From Synergistaceae bacterium (lineage in GTDB: Bacteria > Synergistota > Synergistia > Synergistales > Aminobacteriaceae): 25,237 nt of DNA. Shown here one piece after another: positions 1 through 7,750 of the stretch (positions are counted from its first letter, which is position 1; every line of letters begins with the position of its first letter). The stretch covers positions 1-25,237 of the forward strand of contig JAFTBT010000103.1 of the NCBI GenBank assembly GCA_017455085.1, in the 5' to 3' direction. The notes beneath the pieces were generated by a model. It searched no databases. It saw only the letters and a list, made by a program, of their open reading frames with translations, and was not told where the DNA came from. The position numbers and the translations under genes were made by a program.

Positions 1-390
1 TACTGGGCAGGAATGGCGAGGATAGTGCGAGCTGAAGTGATGAGGCTGAAGAGTGAGGAGTTTGTGTTAGCGGCGCGTGTGTTGGGAGCATCAGCAGGAA
101 GAATCTTGATGAGGCACCTGATTCCGAACGCGATGGGGCCGATTCTGGTGACGCTGACGTTTTCGATACCGAGCGCGATATTCACGGAGTCGTGTTTGTC
201 GTTTGTGGGCTTGGGAGTCAGCGCACCGATGGCTAGCTGGGGAGTGCTGTGTTCTGATTCTGTGGGATCATTGCCGATATTTCCGTGGCAGTTGTTTTTT
301 CCTGCGGGAGCTATCTCGGTTACTATACTGGCGTTTAACTTTTTGGGGGACGGCCTGAGAGACGCACTAGACCCAAGACTGAGGAAGTGA
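1..390 (+). CDS. oppC: Oligopeptide/dipeptide ABC transporter permease, C-terminal part (OppC/DppC type)
   Basis: This is the 3' part of an inner-membrane permease that moves peptides through an Opp/Dpp-type ABC importer. The reading frame is open from base 1, so the 5' end lies outside the window and the ATG at 13 is internal. The segment carries the cytoplasmic EAA loop that contacts the ATPases (AARVLGASAGRIL, followed by RHLIPN). It then shows the family-typical stretches CLSFVGLGVSAP, ASWG and the closing NFLGDGLRDALDPRLRK. About 129 residues of a roughly 280-300 residue family are present. It is followed by oppD, oppF and a peptide-binding protein, which fits an opp operon whose oppB would lie upstream. 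The 163-base gap before oppD is unusually long for this operon. Confidence 0.93.
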   Translation, partial: YWAGMARIVRAEVMRLKSEEFVLAARVLGASAGRILMRHLIPNAMGPILVTLTFSIPSAIFTESCLSFVGLGVSAPMASWGVLCSDSVGSLPIFPWQLFFPAGAISVTILAFNFLGDGLRDALDPRLRK

Positions 391-553
391 TTGGCATGGG
401 CGATATATTTAGCGTGAAGGATACAGGCTATTGCGCCATGAAGCATAGTGATATTTTCTTGTCAACACGTGTTAGTGAAAACGCACTACAACGTTCATCA
501 GCAGGCATTAACCCCTTTTTGCCACAGTACCCCAAAACTTACGAGGTGAGACC
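391..553. other. Non-coding gap between oppC and oppD
   Basis: This 163-base stretch has no credible gene. It contains a perfect 10-base palindrome AACACGTGTT at 464-473 and, just before oppD, the ribosome binding site ACGAGGTGAG. No convincing -35/-10 pair was found. A gap of this size inside an opp operon may hold an internal promoter or a processing site, but that is inference. Confidence 0.4.
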
Positions 554-1531
554 ATGAACACAGACATCCTCAACGTACAAGACCTTCACACATCATTCTT
601 TACGTCTATGGGTGAAGTCAAGGCTGTAGACGGCGTTAGCTTTGACGTCCACAAGGGAGAAATTCTCGGCATAGTCGGGGAGTCCGGCAGCGGGAAATCA
701 GCAACAATGTTATCCGTGATAGGCCTTCAGGGAAATTCCGGACGCGTCAAATCCGGGCGAATACTCTTCAACGGCCAAGACACCAGCACTCTCAACATGA
801 GGGACATTCGTGGCAAAAACATAGCAATGATTTTTCAGGATCCTATGACGAGTCTGAATCCAGTCTTGACGATCGGCTACCAGCTCAAAGAGTCATTGCG
901 CCGCCACAAATGGCAGGGAGATATTCACGCCCGTGCTGTGGACATTCTGGAGAGGGTGGGTATTGTTCCGGCAGAGGATAGACTCAAGCAGTACCCTCAC
1001 GAGTTCAGCGGAGGCCAACGGCAGAGAATCATGATAGCGATGGCGATAATCTGCAACCCTGAGCTGCTCATTGCGGACGAACCGACTACTGCGCTGGATG
1101 TTACTGTGCAGGTACAAATACTCTCACTCATCAAGGACATACAGAAGGATTCGGGAATGTCGGTGATACTGATCACGCATGACTTGGGAGTGATAGCTGG
1201 TTATGCGGACAGGGTATTAGTAATGTATGGCGGGCATGTGCTGGAGCGCGGGACACGTAGGGAGATATTCTACACACCTGCGCATCCGTACACGAAAGGG
1301 CTGCTGCGTTCAGTGCCGGATCCGGAGAATCCTAATGCGAGACTCATTCCGATAGAGGGACAGCCGCCGGACTTGCTGAACCCGCCGGAGGGGTGTCCGT
1401 TCGTGAAGAGATGCCCGAATGCTATGCGGATATGCCTTGATCATAAACCTGAAGCATCATCAATTAGTGAGACGCATAAATTTTCGTGCTGGCTTTCACG
1501 CACACAAACAGCGGAGGTGAAAAAATCATGA
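554..1531 (+). CDS. oppD: Peptide ABC transporter ATP-binding protein OppD/DppD
   Basis: This is one of the two cytoplasmic ATPases that power the Opp/Dpp peptide importer. The Walker A motif GESGSGKS is at residues 42-49, the ABC signature SGGQRQR at 152-158, and Walker B LLIADEP at 171-177 followed by the D-loop TTALD. The length of 325 residues is normal for the family. The C-terminal oligopeptide-transporter extension is present (NPPEGCPFVKRC). It has four cysteines, C281, C287, C294 and C312, in a C-x5-C-x6-C spacing that in some OppD/DppD-type proteins binds a 4Fe-4S cluster. The start is set by GAGGTGAG upstream of ATG 554. The stop overlaps the next start as ATGA, so oppF is translationally coupled. 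Confidence 0.95.
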   Translation: MNTDILNVQDLHTSFFTSMGEVKAVDGVSFDVHKGEILGIVGESGSGKSATMLSVIGLQGNSGRVKSGRILFNGQDTSTLNMRDIRGKNIAMIFQDPMTSLNPVLTIGYQLKESLRRHKWQGDIHARAVDILERVGIVPAEDRLKQYPHEFSGGQRQRIMIAMAIICNPELLIADEPTTALDVTVQVQILSLIKDIQKDSGMSVILITHDLGVIAGYADRVLVMYGGHVLERGTRREIFYTPAHPYTKGLLRSVPDPENPNARLIPIEGQPPDLLNPPEGCPFVKRCPNAMRICLDHKPEASSISETHKFSCWLSRTQTAEVKKS

Positions 1532-2469
1532 GCTTGTTGCAAGTAGAAGACCTCACCAAATACTTCAACACATCTTCAGGAACAGTACACTCCGTTGACG
1601 GAATCACTTTCACCGTCCAGAAAGGCGAAACTCTCGGACTCGTTGGCGAATCCGGCTGCGGAAAAACCACCGCAGGACGCACCATCATACGCCTGTACGA
1701 CCCCACATCCGGACGTATAGCCTTTGACGGCCAAGACATCACCAGTCTAGACGCAAAACACATGCTGCCTTTCCGGAAACGTATGCAGATGATCTTTCAG
1801 GATCCTTACGCCTCACTGAATCCCCGCATGACCGTCGGCGAAATCGTCCGCGAACCGATGACCATTCACGGCATACCCAAAGACGAACACCACGACAGAG
1901 TCACTCACCTTCTCCGGCTGGTCGGCCTCAACACAGAACAGGCAGGCCGTTATCCTCACGAGTTCAGCGGCGGACAAAGGCAGCGTATCGGAATCGCTCG
2001 TGCTCTTGCTGTAGAACCGGAGCTGATAATCTGTGATGAGCCTATCTCTGCGCTTGACGTGTCTATTCAGGCGCAAATAGTCAATATGCTCGAAGACCTC
2101 CAAAAGTCTCTTGGCCTGACGTATATATTCATTGCTCACGATCTCTCTATGGTTAAGCACATCAGCACCAGAGTCGCAGTTATGTATCTCGGCCGGATAG
2201 TAGAGCTTGCTCCGAGTGATGAGCTTTACCGGAATCCTAAACACCCCTACACGATTTCTCTTCTGTCGTCAATCCCGATACCTGACCCCGACAAATCAGA
2301 CTCCCGCACGCACATAGCTCTTCATGGCGAAATCCCCAGTGCGATCAATCCGCCGTCAGGGTGTACTTTCCGGACTCGCTGCCCACACGCAAAACCCGAA
2401 TGTGCAGCACTCAACACCATACTTCAAGACACAGGCAGCGGACATTTATGCTCCTGCCCGTTCGTGTAA
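1528..2469 (+). CDS. oppF: Peptide ABC transporter ATP-binding protein OppF/DppF
   Basis: This is the second ATPase of the peptide importer. The chosen start at 1528 gives MSLLQVEDLTK, has GGAGGTGA eight bases upstream and overlaps the oppD stop by ATGA. An in-frame ATG at 1486 lies inside oppD and adds residues foreign to the family. Walker A GESGCGKT is at 40-47, the signature SGGQRQR at 147-153, and Walker B ELIICDEP ends near 172. The 313-residue length is typical. The C-terminal extension NPPSGCTFRTRCPHAKPEC again carries a C-x5-C-x6-C pattern (C279, C285, C292, with C308 downstream), matching oppD. It ends 24 bases before the binding-protein gene, so it is part of the same operon. Confidence 0.95.
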   Translation: MSLLQVEDLTKYFNTSSGTVHSVDGITFTVQKGETLGLVGESGCGKTTAGRTIIRLYDPTSGRIAFDGQDITSLDAKHMLPFRKRMQMIFQDPYASLNPRMTVGEIVREPMTIHGIPKDEHHDRVTHLLRLVGLNTEQAGRYPHEFSGGQRQRIGIARALAVEPELIICDEPISALDVSIQAQIVNMLEDLQKSLGLTYIFIAHDLSMVKHISTRVAVMYLGRIVELAPSDELYRNPKHPYTISLLSSIPIPDPDKSDSRTHIALHGEIPSAINPPSGCTFRTRCPHAKPECAALNTILQDTGSGHLCSCPFV

Positions 2470-2493
2470 ATATATCTATCAGGAGGAAACACT

Positions 2494-4080
2494 ATGCGCA
2501 AATTTTTGTTGGCAGTGCTTGCTGTTATGGCTATGGCTTCTCTGTCGTCAGCAGGCACTCAGGAAATCGTCTACAACTTAGGCATTGACCCGCGAACTAT
2601 CGACCCAGCACGCAATCACGCTCTTGACGGCGCACAGGTTGACGCGAATATCTTTGACGGCCTTTTACGCATGAGCTACACCGACAAACCCGAACCCGCA
2701 TGCGCAGAATCTTGGGAAGTCTCGGATGACGGCATGACGTGGACATTTCACCTCCGCGAGAATCTCAAGTGGTCTGACGGAAAACCCCTCACTGCCCAGC
2801 ACTTCAAGGACGGTTTTTTGCGGGCTATAGACCCCGAAACAGGATCACCCTACGCAACATACACATTCTTCATCAAGAACGCAAAGGCATTCTATGATGG
2901 GAAGGCCTCACGCGATGAAGTCGGTATCTCCGCTCCTGACGATATGACTCTGGTGATTCAGCTTGAGTATCAGAATCCGTTAATGCTGGAGTATATGGCG
3001 TTCCAGTTGTTCGCACCCGCAAGAATGGATGTTGTGAATGAGAATCCCAGAGGCTGGGCAGCACGTCCGGAGACTCTTGTGTGCAACGGAGCGTTCATGC
3101 TGGAGAGCTGGAGACACGGCGATGGAGGAGAGATGATTCTCGTGAAGAACCCTCATTACTGGGACGCTGAGAACGTCAAGGCCGAACGTCTGCGTTTCGT
3201 GTTCATCAACGACTCTATGACTGCATACGCGGCATTCAGGGCAGGCAGAATCGACTACATGGGCGGCGCACCGAACCAGATGGTCCCCATGTTGCTCAGG
3301 ACAGCTGCGGCTAAAGCTCTCCCGTTGCTGGGGACTGCGTTTTGCGACTTCAATGTTACTCACAAACCGCTTGATGATGTTCGAGTCAGGAAGGCCTTAT
3401 CACTCGCAATAGACAGGCGAATAATTACGGATAAAGTCCTCTTAGCGGGACAGACTCCGGCTACAGGGTTGATATGCGGCTCAGTTCCCGGTGCTGGGGA
3501 GTCTCAGGACTTCAGGACAGAAGGCGGAGTGTTTTTGCCGGAACATGCTGATATTGACGAAGCGAGGAGGCTTTTGGCTGAAGCGGGTTATCCTGGCGGC
3601 AAGGGATTCCCGAAAATCGCGTATAAGTATCCTTCCAGCCCGTCAGGCAAACAGTTTGCGGAAGTACTTCAAGGAATGTGGAAGCAGGTGTTGGGAATTG
3701 AGGTAGACCTGCAAAATGAGGAGTGGAAAGTGTTTCTTGAGAGCGTTCACAAAGGAGATTATGACGTTGATTGGAGTGGATGGATATTTGATTTTGTGGA
3801 TGCTATGGGAATCATGGAGACGTTCATATCTGATTCACCGCTGAATGATAGCGGCTACAAGAATCCTGCATTTGATGAGGCCATGAAGAAGGCTGCGTAC
3901 GAGATGGACAGGGCAAAACGCATGAACTACCTTCACGAGGCAGAAAAGATTCTTATGGAGGATATGGCTTGCGCTCCGGTGTTCTTTTACACGTCCATAG
4001 AGATGCAGAGCAAACGTGTCCGGAACATTCACAAGACAGTGACGGGGGTGGTGCTGTTCCGGTACGCAGAAGTGATGTAG
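2494..4080 (+). CDS. oppA: Peptide ABC transporter substrate-binding protein (SBP family 5, OppA/DppA type)
   Basis: This exported solute-binding protein captures peptides in the periplasm and delivers them to the OppBCDF complex. A Sec signal peptide is clear: MRK, a hydrophobic stretch and likely cleavage near SSA-GT at about residue 20. The mature part shows family 5 landmarks: a DPRTIDPA stretch near the N terminus, a DGLLR segment, ESWEVSDDGMTWTFHLRENLKWSDGKPLTA, and later DVRVRKALSLAIDR. The 528-residue length is normal. The ribosome binding site AGGAGGA sits just before ATG 2494. No lipobox cysteine is visible, so a soluble periplasmic protein is likelier than a lipoprotein. Ligand specificity (di- or oligopeptide) cannot be read from the sequence. 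Confidence 0.93.
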   Translation: MRKFLLAVLAVMAMASLSSAGTQEIVYNLGIDPRTIDPARNHALDGAQVDANIFDGLLRMSYTDKPEPACAESWEVSDDGMTWTFHLRENLKWSDGKPLTAQHFKDGFLRAIDPETGSPYATYTFFIKNAKAFYDGKASRDEVGISAPDDMTLVIQLEYQNPLMLEYMAFQLFAPARMDVVNENPRGWAARPETLVCNGAFMLESWRHGDGGEMILVKNPHYWDAENVKAERLRFVFINDSMTAYAAFRAGRIDYMGGAPNQMVPMLLRTAAAKALPLLGTAFCDFNVTHKPLDDVRVRKALSLAIDRRIITDKVLLAGQTPATGLICGSVPGAGESQDFRTEGGVFLPEHADIDEARRLLAEAGYPGGKGFPKIAYKYPSSPSGKQFAEVLQGMWKQVLGIEVDLQNEEWKVFLESVHKGDYDVDWSGWIFDFVDAMGIMETFISDSPLNDSGYKNPAFDEAMKKAAYEMDRAKRMNYLHEAEKILMEDMACAPVFFYTSIEMQSKRVRNIHKTVTGVVLFRYAEVM

Positions 4081-4166
4081 TTATCCAGAAATGACACAGT
4101 GCAGGCTCATAGCAGTATGTGTTATCATTCAGGCATTCCAAATTTTTCACATGAGGTGATTCATTC

Positions 4167-5309
4167 ATGAAGAGACTAGTTTTTGCACTGGTATGTGTTG
4201 CTGTGCTGTGTGTGCCTGCATTTGCGGCCAAGCCCATAGTCATTGGGCAGATAGCTACGGTAACAGGGGACTTTGCGGCATACGGAGTCGCTGAGGTCGA
4301 GAGCGTCAAGATAGCCGTGAAGGAGATCAACGACGCAGGCGGAGTACTTGGCCGTCCGATCGAGATCATCATGTATGACTGCCGTACGCGTCAGGAGGAC
4401 ATGGTGAACGCAGCCCGTAGACTTGTGGAGCAGGATAGAGTCTGCGCAGTTGTTGGCCCGACAGGTTCGGGTATCTGCATTGCGGGAGCTCCGGTGTTCA
4501 ACCGCAGGCATGTTCCGCAGGTTATGACGCTGCCCACGAATCCGCTCGTAACTGTCGACGAATCCGGAAAGGTCAGGCCGTACAGCTTCAGGATGTGTTT
4601 CCTTGATCCGTATCAGGGGGCAATCATGGCACAGTTCGCGGCCAAGAACATCAACGCGAAAAAGGCAGCACTGCTCTATGACGTTTCCAGCGACTACTCA
4701 CAGGGACAGCGCGAATTTTTCATCAAGTCCTTCGAGGCAGCAGGCGGAAAGCTCGTTGCGGATGAGGGATTCAGGGCTGATGATGTGGATTTCCGTTCAC
4801 AGCTCACCAACATGAAGGAAAGCGGTGCTGATGTGCTGATATTCCCGTTCATGGGGAAGTCTTTGCCCCTTGCGGTGAAGCAGGCCAGAGAGTTGGGAAT
4901 TGAGCTGCCTATCGTTGGCGGAGACGGCTACGGTGATTTTATGTGGGAGATCTGCGGGGAGACCTTGAGAAATACATACTGGGTCAGCCACGTTGACAGG
5001 TACGATCCCACACTTGCTGGGTTCTTTGCGAAGTATCTTGAGAGTGCAGGGACGGAGTGCCAGGAATTTATGAACGCAGTGATGGCGTATGATGCTGTGT
5101 ATTGGGTGAAGGACGCTATAGAGCGCGCGGGCAGTGATGACCCCGAAAAGATTCGGGATGCTCTGGAGGACACGAAGGGCTTGAGCTTGCTGCACTGTGT
5201 GTTGACGATTGACGAGTTCCACAACCCGAAGGACAAGGACGGAGTTATTCTGAAGTGCGACGAGACGCAGAAAAAAGCATTATTCTTTGCGAAGATTCGT
5301 CCGGAATAG
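4167..5309 (+). CDS. livK: Branched-chain-type amino acid ABC transporter substrate-binding protein (LivK type)
   Basis: This periplasmic binding protein of the leucine/isoleucine/valine family (Peripla_BP_6, type I fold) has 380 residues. The signal peptide MKRLVFALVCVAVLCVPAFA is cleaved probably after AFA. The mature N terminus has the family pattern KPIVIGQIATVTGDFAAYG, then EINDAGGVLGRPIEI, the AVVGPTGSGI segment that lines the ligand pocket, and VAVIYD-like ALLYDVSSDYSQG. The ATG at 4167 follows GAGGTGAT. It is the first gene of a liv cluster, but a small toxin-antitoxin-like pair separates it from the permeases. A stem-loop lies just after its stop. The real ligand could be another amino acid or small amide, since this family is broad. 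Confidence 0.9.
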   Translation: MKRLVFALVCVAVLCVPAFAAKPIVIGQIATVTGDFAAYGVAEVESVKIAVKEINDAGGVLGRPIEIIMYDCRTRQEDMVNAARRLVEQDRVCAVVGPTGSGICIAGAPVFNRRHVPQVMTLPTNPLVTVDESGKVRPYSFRMCFLDPYQGAIMAQFAAKNINAKKAALLYDVSSDYSQGQREFFIKSFEAAGGKLVADEGFRADDVDFRSQLTNMKESGADVLIFPFMGKSLPLAVKQARELGIELPIVGGDGYGDFMWEICGETLRNTYWVSHVDRYDPTLAGFFAKYLESAGTECQEFMNAVMAYDAVYWVKDAIERAGSDDPEKIRDALEDTKGLSLLHCVLTIDEFHNPKDKDGVILKCDETQKKALFFAKIRPE

Positions 5310-5341
5310 CAGTATTTGTGAAGTGAAGTAGTAAGTATATT

Positions 5342-5377
5342 TGCGCCGGCTTTGTGAAAGATTGCAGGGCTGGCGCA
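5342..5377 (+). other. Stem-loop downstream of livK
   Basis: The arms TGCGCCGGC (5342-5350) and GCTGGCGCA (5369-5377) pair over nine positions with one G-U wobble, leaving an 18-base loop. No T-run follows, so a classic intrinsic terminator is not supported. Such hairpins after binding-protein genes often protect the upstream mRNA from 3' decay and allow higher expression of the binding protein. That role is inferred here. Confidence 0.5.
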
Positions 5378-5399
5378 CATTTCAAGGAGGTAATACGCA

Positions 5400-5654
5400 A
5401 TGACAATTGAGGAAATGAACAGGATTAAGGGCTTTGATTCTGCTGATGTATGGGAGCCGGAATATGACCCCGGTTATGTCTCGGATGAGGAAAACGAGGA
5501 GATAACACAGATTCTAGAAAGTCTCACTGAAGACGACCTGAAGACAGCTATGATAGTGGAGCGTAAACTTAATGATCCTTCCTACAGGAAGATAATATAC
5601 AAGGACGAAGACTTTTTTAGAGAGCTGCGTGATGAAGAAATACGTAAAGTATGA
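5400..5654 (+). CDS. Small acidic protein, probable antitoxin of a RelE-like pair
   Basis: This 84-residue acidic protein has no family I can name. It is rich in Glu and Asp, with a C-terminal half (DDLKTAMIVERKLNDPSYRKIIYKDEDFF) that looks helical. The identification as an antitoxin rests on context: it lies directly upstream of a RelE/ParE-like toxin gene and overlaps it by 23 bases in another frame, as is usual for type II toxin-antitoxin pairs. AAGGAGG before ATG 5400 gives a strong ribosome binding site. No helix-turn-helix or AbrB-type motif is recognisable, so autoregulation cannot be predicted. It sits inside the liv gene cluster and is somewhat more AT-rich than the transporter genes around it. 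Confidence 0.65.
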   Translation: MTIEEMNRIKGFDSADVWEPEYDPGYVSDEENEEITQILESLTEDDLKTAMIVERKLNDPSYRKIIYKDEDFFRELRDEEIRKV

Positions 5655-5931
5655 GGACGTGAAATTTGACTACAAAAAACCGGCAATCAAGTTCTTCACT
5701 AAGCATGAAGATGTACGTGTAGAATTTGAAGACAGCATCATGAAAATCGTCAACAACGATCATCCGGAACAGGTCAACTACAAAAAGCTAAAGGGAAGCC
5801 TCAAAGGATATTCACGTGTGGCAATCGGAGGCTATAGGGTGATTTATAGGATCATAGGCGATCTGATAATCATTGTTGATGTTGCTCTTGCCGGTCCACG
5901 CGGAGACATCTACAAAAAATTTCGGGGGTGA
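5632..5931 (+). CDS. RelE/ParE-family toxin-like protein
   Basis: This 99-residue protein has the C-terminal signature of the RelE/ParE toxin superfamily: KLKGSLKGYSRVAIGGYRVIYRI, a beta strand DLIIIVDVAL and the ending GDIYKKF. RelE members cleave mRNA at the ribosome and ParE members inhibit gyrase; which applies here cannot be told from the sequence. The ATG at 5632 is preferred over the adjacent in-frame GTG at 5629. The gene overlaps the upstream antitoxin candidate. Its stop codon overlaps a GTG at 5928 that opens the livH frame, so livH translation may be coupled to it. It could also be an immobilised or inactive copy, because it now forms part of a transporter operon. Confidence 0.8.
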   Translation: MKKYVKYEDVKFDYKKPAIKFFTKHEDVRVEFEDSIMKIVNNDHPEQVNYKKLKGSLKGYSRVAIGGYRVIYRIIGDLIIIVDVALAGPRGDIYKKFRG

Positions 5932-6833
5932 AATTCTTGGCATTTACACTATCTACACTCATCCAGCAGATCATCAACGGCCTATCTCTCGGCAGCGTCT
6001 ACGCACTAATCGCTGTCGGGTACTCTCTGGTCTACTCCATTCTGCTGTTCTCAAACTTCGCACACGGTGGCTTCCTCGTCGTCGGGGGCTACGCATGCTA
6101 CTACCTGCTCACACAATGGGGCTACAGTGTCGCCGTCTCAATGGCAGGAGCACTTCTCGCTTCAGGCATCACCGCTATTCTCACCGAACGCCTCGCCTAC
6201 AAACCCATACGTGAGCGCACATCACTGACTCTCTACCTGCTAATCGCCTCTATGGGGGTCAACGTCATCATCGAGAATCTTTTTGTCGTAACCGTCGGCG
6301 GAAGGGTACGCGCATTGCCGCAAAACACTTTCCCCACAGGCATCATCAATCTCTGGGGAGGAGTCACCATCAGCGCATCAGATATTCTTTCGCTGGTTAC
6401 CGCAGTAATTTTCTTGAGCCTCCTGCAAATCTTCCTCACACACACACGCTGGGGGCTTGCCGTCCGAGCTGCATCATACGACATCAAAACCGCCGGACTC
6501 ATGGGCGTAAATGTCCCCTTCCTGATAAGTCTTGTGTTCTTTGTGGCGGGAGTATTGGCCGCTGTCGGAGGAATATTCCTGTCAGTTCGCTACACACTAT
6601 ATCCCCAGCTCGGCAACATCACCACAAAAGCATTTGTCGCCGCAGTAATCGGAGGTCTCGGCTCATTGCCCGGTGCTGTAGTTGGGAGTCTGATTCTTGG
6701 CCTCGCGGAAATGCTCACAGCCGGATTCATCAGCTCACAGATGCGGGATCTCGTAGTGTATTCGCTGCTGGTGGTCATGCTGCTGTTCAGGCCTGCTGGA
6801 TTTTTCGGCAAAGAGATACGGGAGAAGGTGTAG
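5928..6833 (+). CDS. livH: Branched-chain amino acid ABC transporter permease LivH
   Basis: This inner-membrane permease of the LIV-I type importer is about 300 residues and almost entirely hydrophobic. The N-terminal family motif is clear (QQIINGLSLGSVYALIAVGYSLVY, then SNFAHGG), as is the late cytoplasmic loop FVAAVIGGLGSLPGAVVGSLILG that contacts the ATPase. Two starts are possible. GTG 5928 overlaps the toxin stop. The in-frame TTG at 5937 has GGGGGTGA placed about five bases upstream, which is the better Shine-Dalgarno spacing and gives a more typical N terminus. Either way the gene depends on upstream transcription. livM starts two bases after the stop. Confidence 0.92.
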   Translation: MKFLAFTLSTLIQQIINGLSLGSVYALIAVGYSLVYSILLFSNFAHGGFLVVGGYACYYLLTQWGYSVAVSMAGALLASGITAILTERLAYKPIRERTSLTLYLLIASMGVNVIIENLFVVTVGGRVRALPQNTFPTGIINLWGGVTISASDILSLVTAVIFLSLLQIFLTHTRWGLAVRAASYDIKTAGLMGVNVPFLISLVFFVAGVLAAVGGIFLSVRYTLYPQLGNITTKAFVAAVIGGLGSLPGAVVGSLILGLAEMLTAGFISSQMRDLVVYSLLVVMLLFRPAGFFGKEIREKV

Positions 6834-6835
6834 AC

Positions 6836-7750
6836 ATGCTCAGAAACATTACACTAATCATACTTGGCCTGTGCCTTGCTTTCTGGCCTATGGGCGGCTA
6901 TCAGGAAGGCATAGTGATTCTCATGTGCATAAACTGTATCGCAGCTATGGGTGTCTCGATTCTAACGGGCTTCACAGGAATCTTCACGCTCGGACACGCC
7001 GCATACATGGCTCTCGGCGCATACACCACCGCAATCATGACCGTACGCTATGGAGTCCACTGGCTGCCTGCAATTCTCGCTGGAGGGTTGATGGCTGTAC
7101 TCATCGCGTGGCTGATCGGCCTTCCTACACTCAAGCTCACAGGAGACTACTACGCTATAGCCTCGATCGGACTCGGTGAAGCTATCCGGCTCATCCTGGA
7201 GAACTGGGAGAGTGTTACGCGCGGAGCTAGGGGCTTTCCAGGAATCGACGACTACACCACGCGGGGAATGTCCGTAACTTTCTTCATAGTGCTTGCGATA
7301 ATCACGTTCAACCTTCTGGACAGCAGAGTCGGCCGCGAACTCAGAGCCTCACGTGACGACAACACAGCCGCTTCACTCATGGGCTTCAACACTCCCCACA
7401 CAAAGATGAAGGCACTATTAATCTCTGCGTTCTACTGCGGGATTGCTGGGGCATTGCTAGCGGGATACATGGGTTTCATTCAGCCGTCAATGTTCGACAT
7501 GATGAAAAGTACCGAGCTTACTGCTGTTGTCGTTTTCGGAGGACTCGGCTCAATGAGCGGGAGCATTCTCGGTTCTGCGTCAATCACCCTCATAATGGAG
7601 TACTTCCGGGACATTTCACAGTATCGTATGCTGATTTACGGTGTCTTGCTGGTCGTGATCATGGTGTTCCGGCCTGAAGGACTCTTAGGCAGCCGCGAAG
7701 TCTGGCAGTTGTTCAGCATGAAGGGAAGGAGGAAGAATACTAATGCTTGA
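6836..7750 (+). CDS. livM: Branched-chain amino acid ABC transporter permease LivM
   Basis: This is the second permease of the LIV-type importer, 304 residues. It shows the family pattern MGVSILTGFTGIFTLGHAAYMALGAY near residues 35-65, the loop GLPTLKLTGDYYAIASIGLGEAIRL, and the ATPase-contact region VVVFGGLGSMSGSILGSA. Several transmembrane helices are evident. Its ATG lies two bases after livH, and its last eight bases overlap the livG start, so livH, livM and livG form a translationally linked block. At 304 residues it lacks the long N-terminal extension seen in Escherichia coli LivM, as in most other bacteria. Confidence 0.93.
   Translation: MLRNITLIILGLCLAFWPMGGYQEGIVILMCINCIAAMGVSILTGFTGIFTLGHAAYMALGAYTTAIMTVRYGVHWLPAILAGGLMAVLIAWLIGLPTLKLTGDYYAIASIGLGEAIRLILENWESVTRGARGFPGIDDYTTRGMSVTFFIVLAIITFNLLDSRVGRELRASRDDNTAASLMGFNTPHTKMKALLISAFYCGIAGALLAGYMGFIQPSMFDMMKSTELTAVVVFGGLGSMSGSILGSASITLIMEYFRDISQYRMLIYGVLLVVIMVFRPEGLLGSREVWQLFSMKGRRKNTNA

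Noticed and set aside
4091..4121. Promoter for livK (ATGACA with TATGTG)
   Set aside because: The spacing of 19 and the weak -10 match are not convincing.
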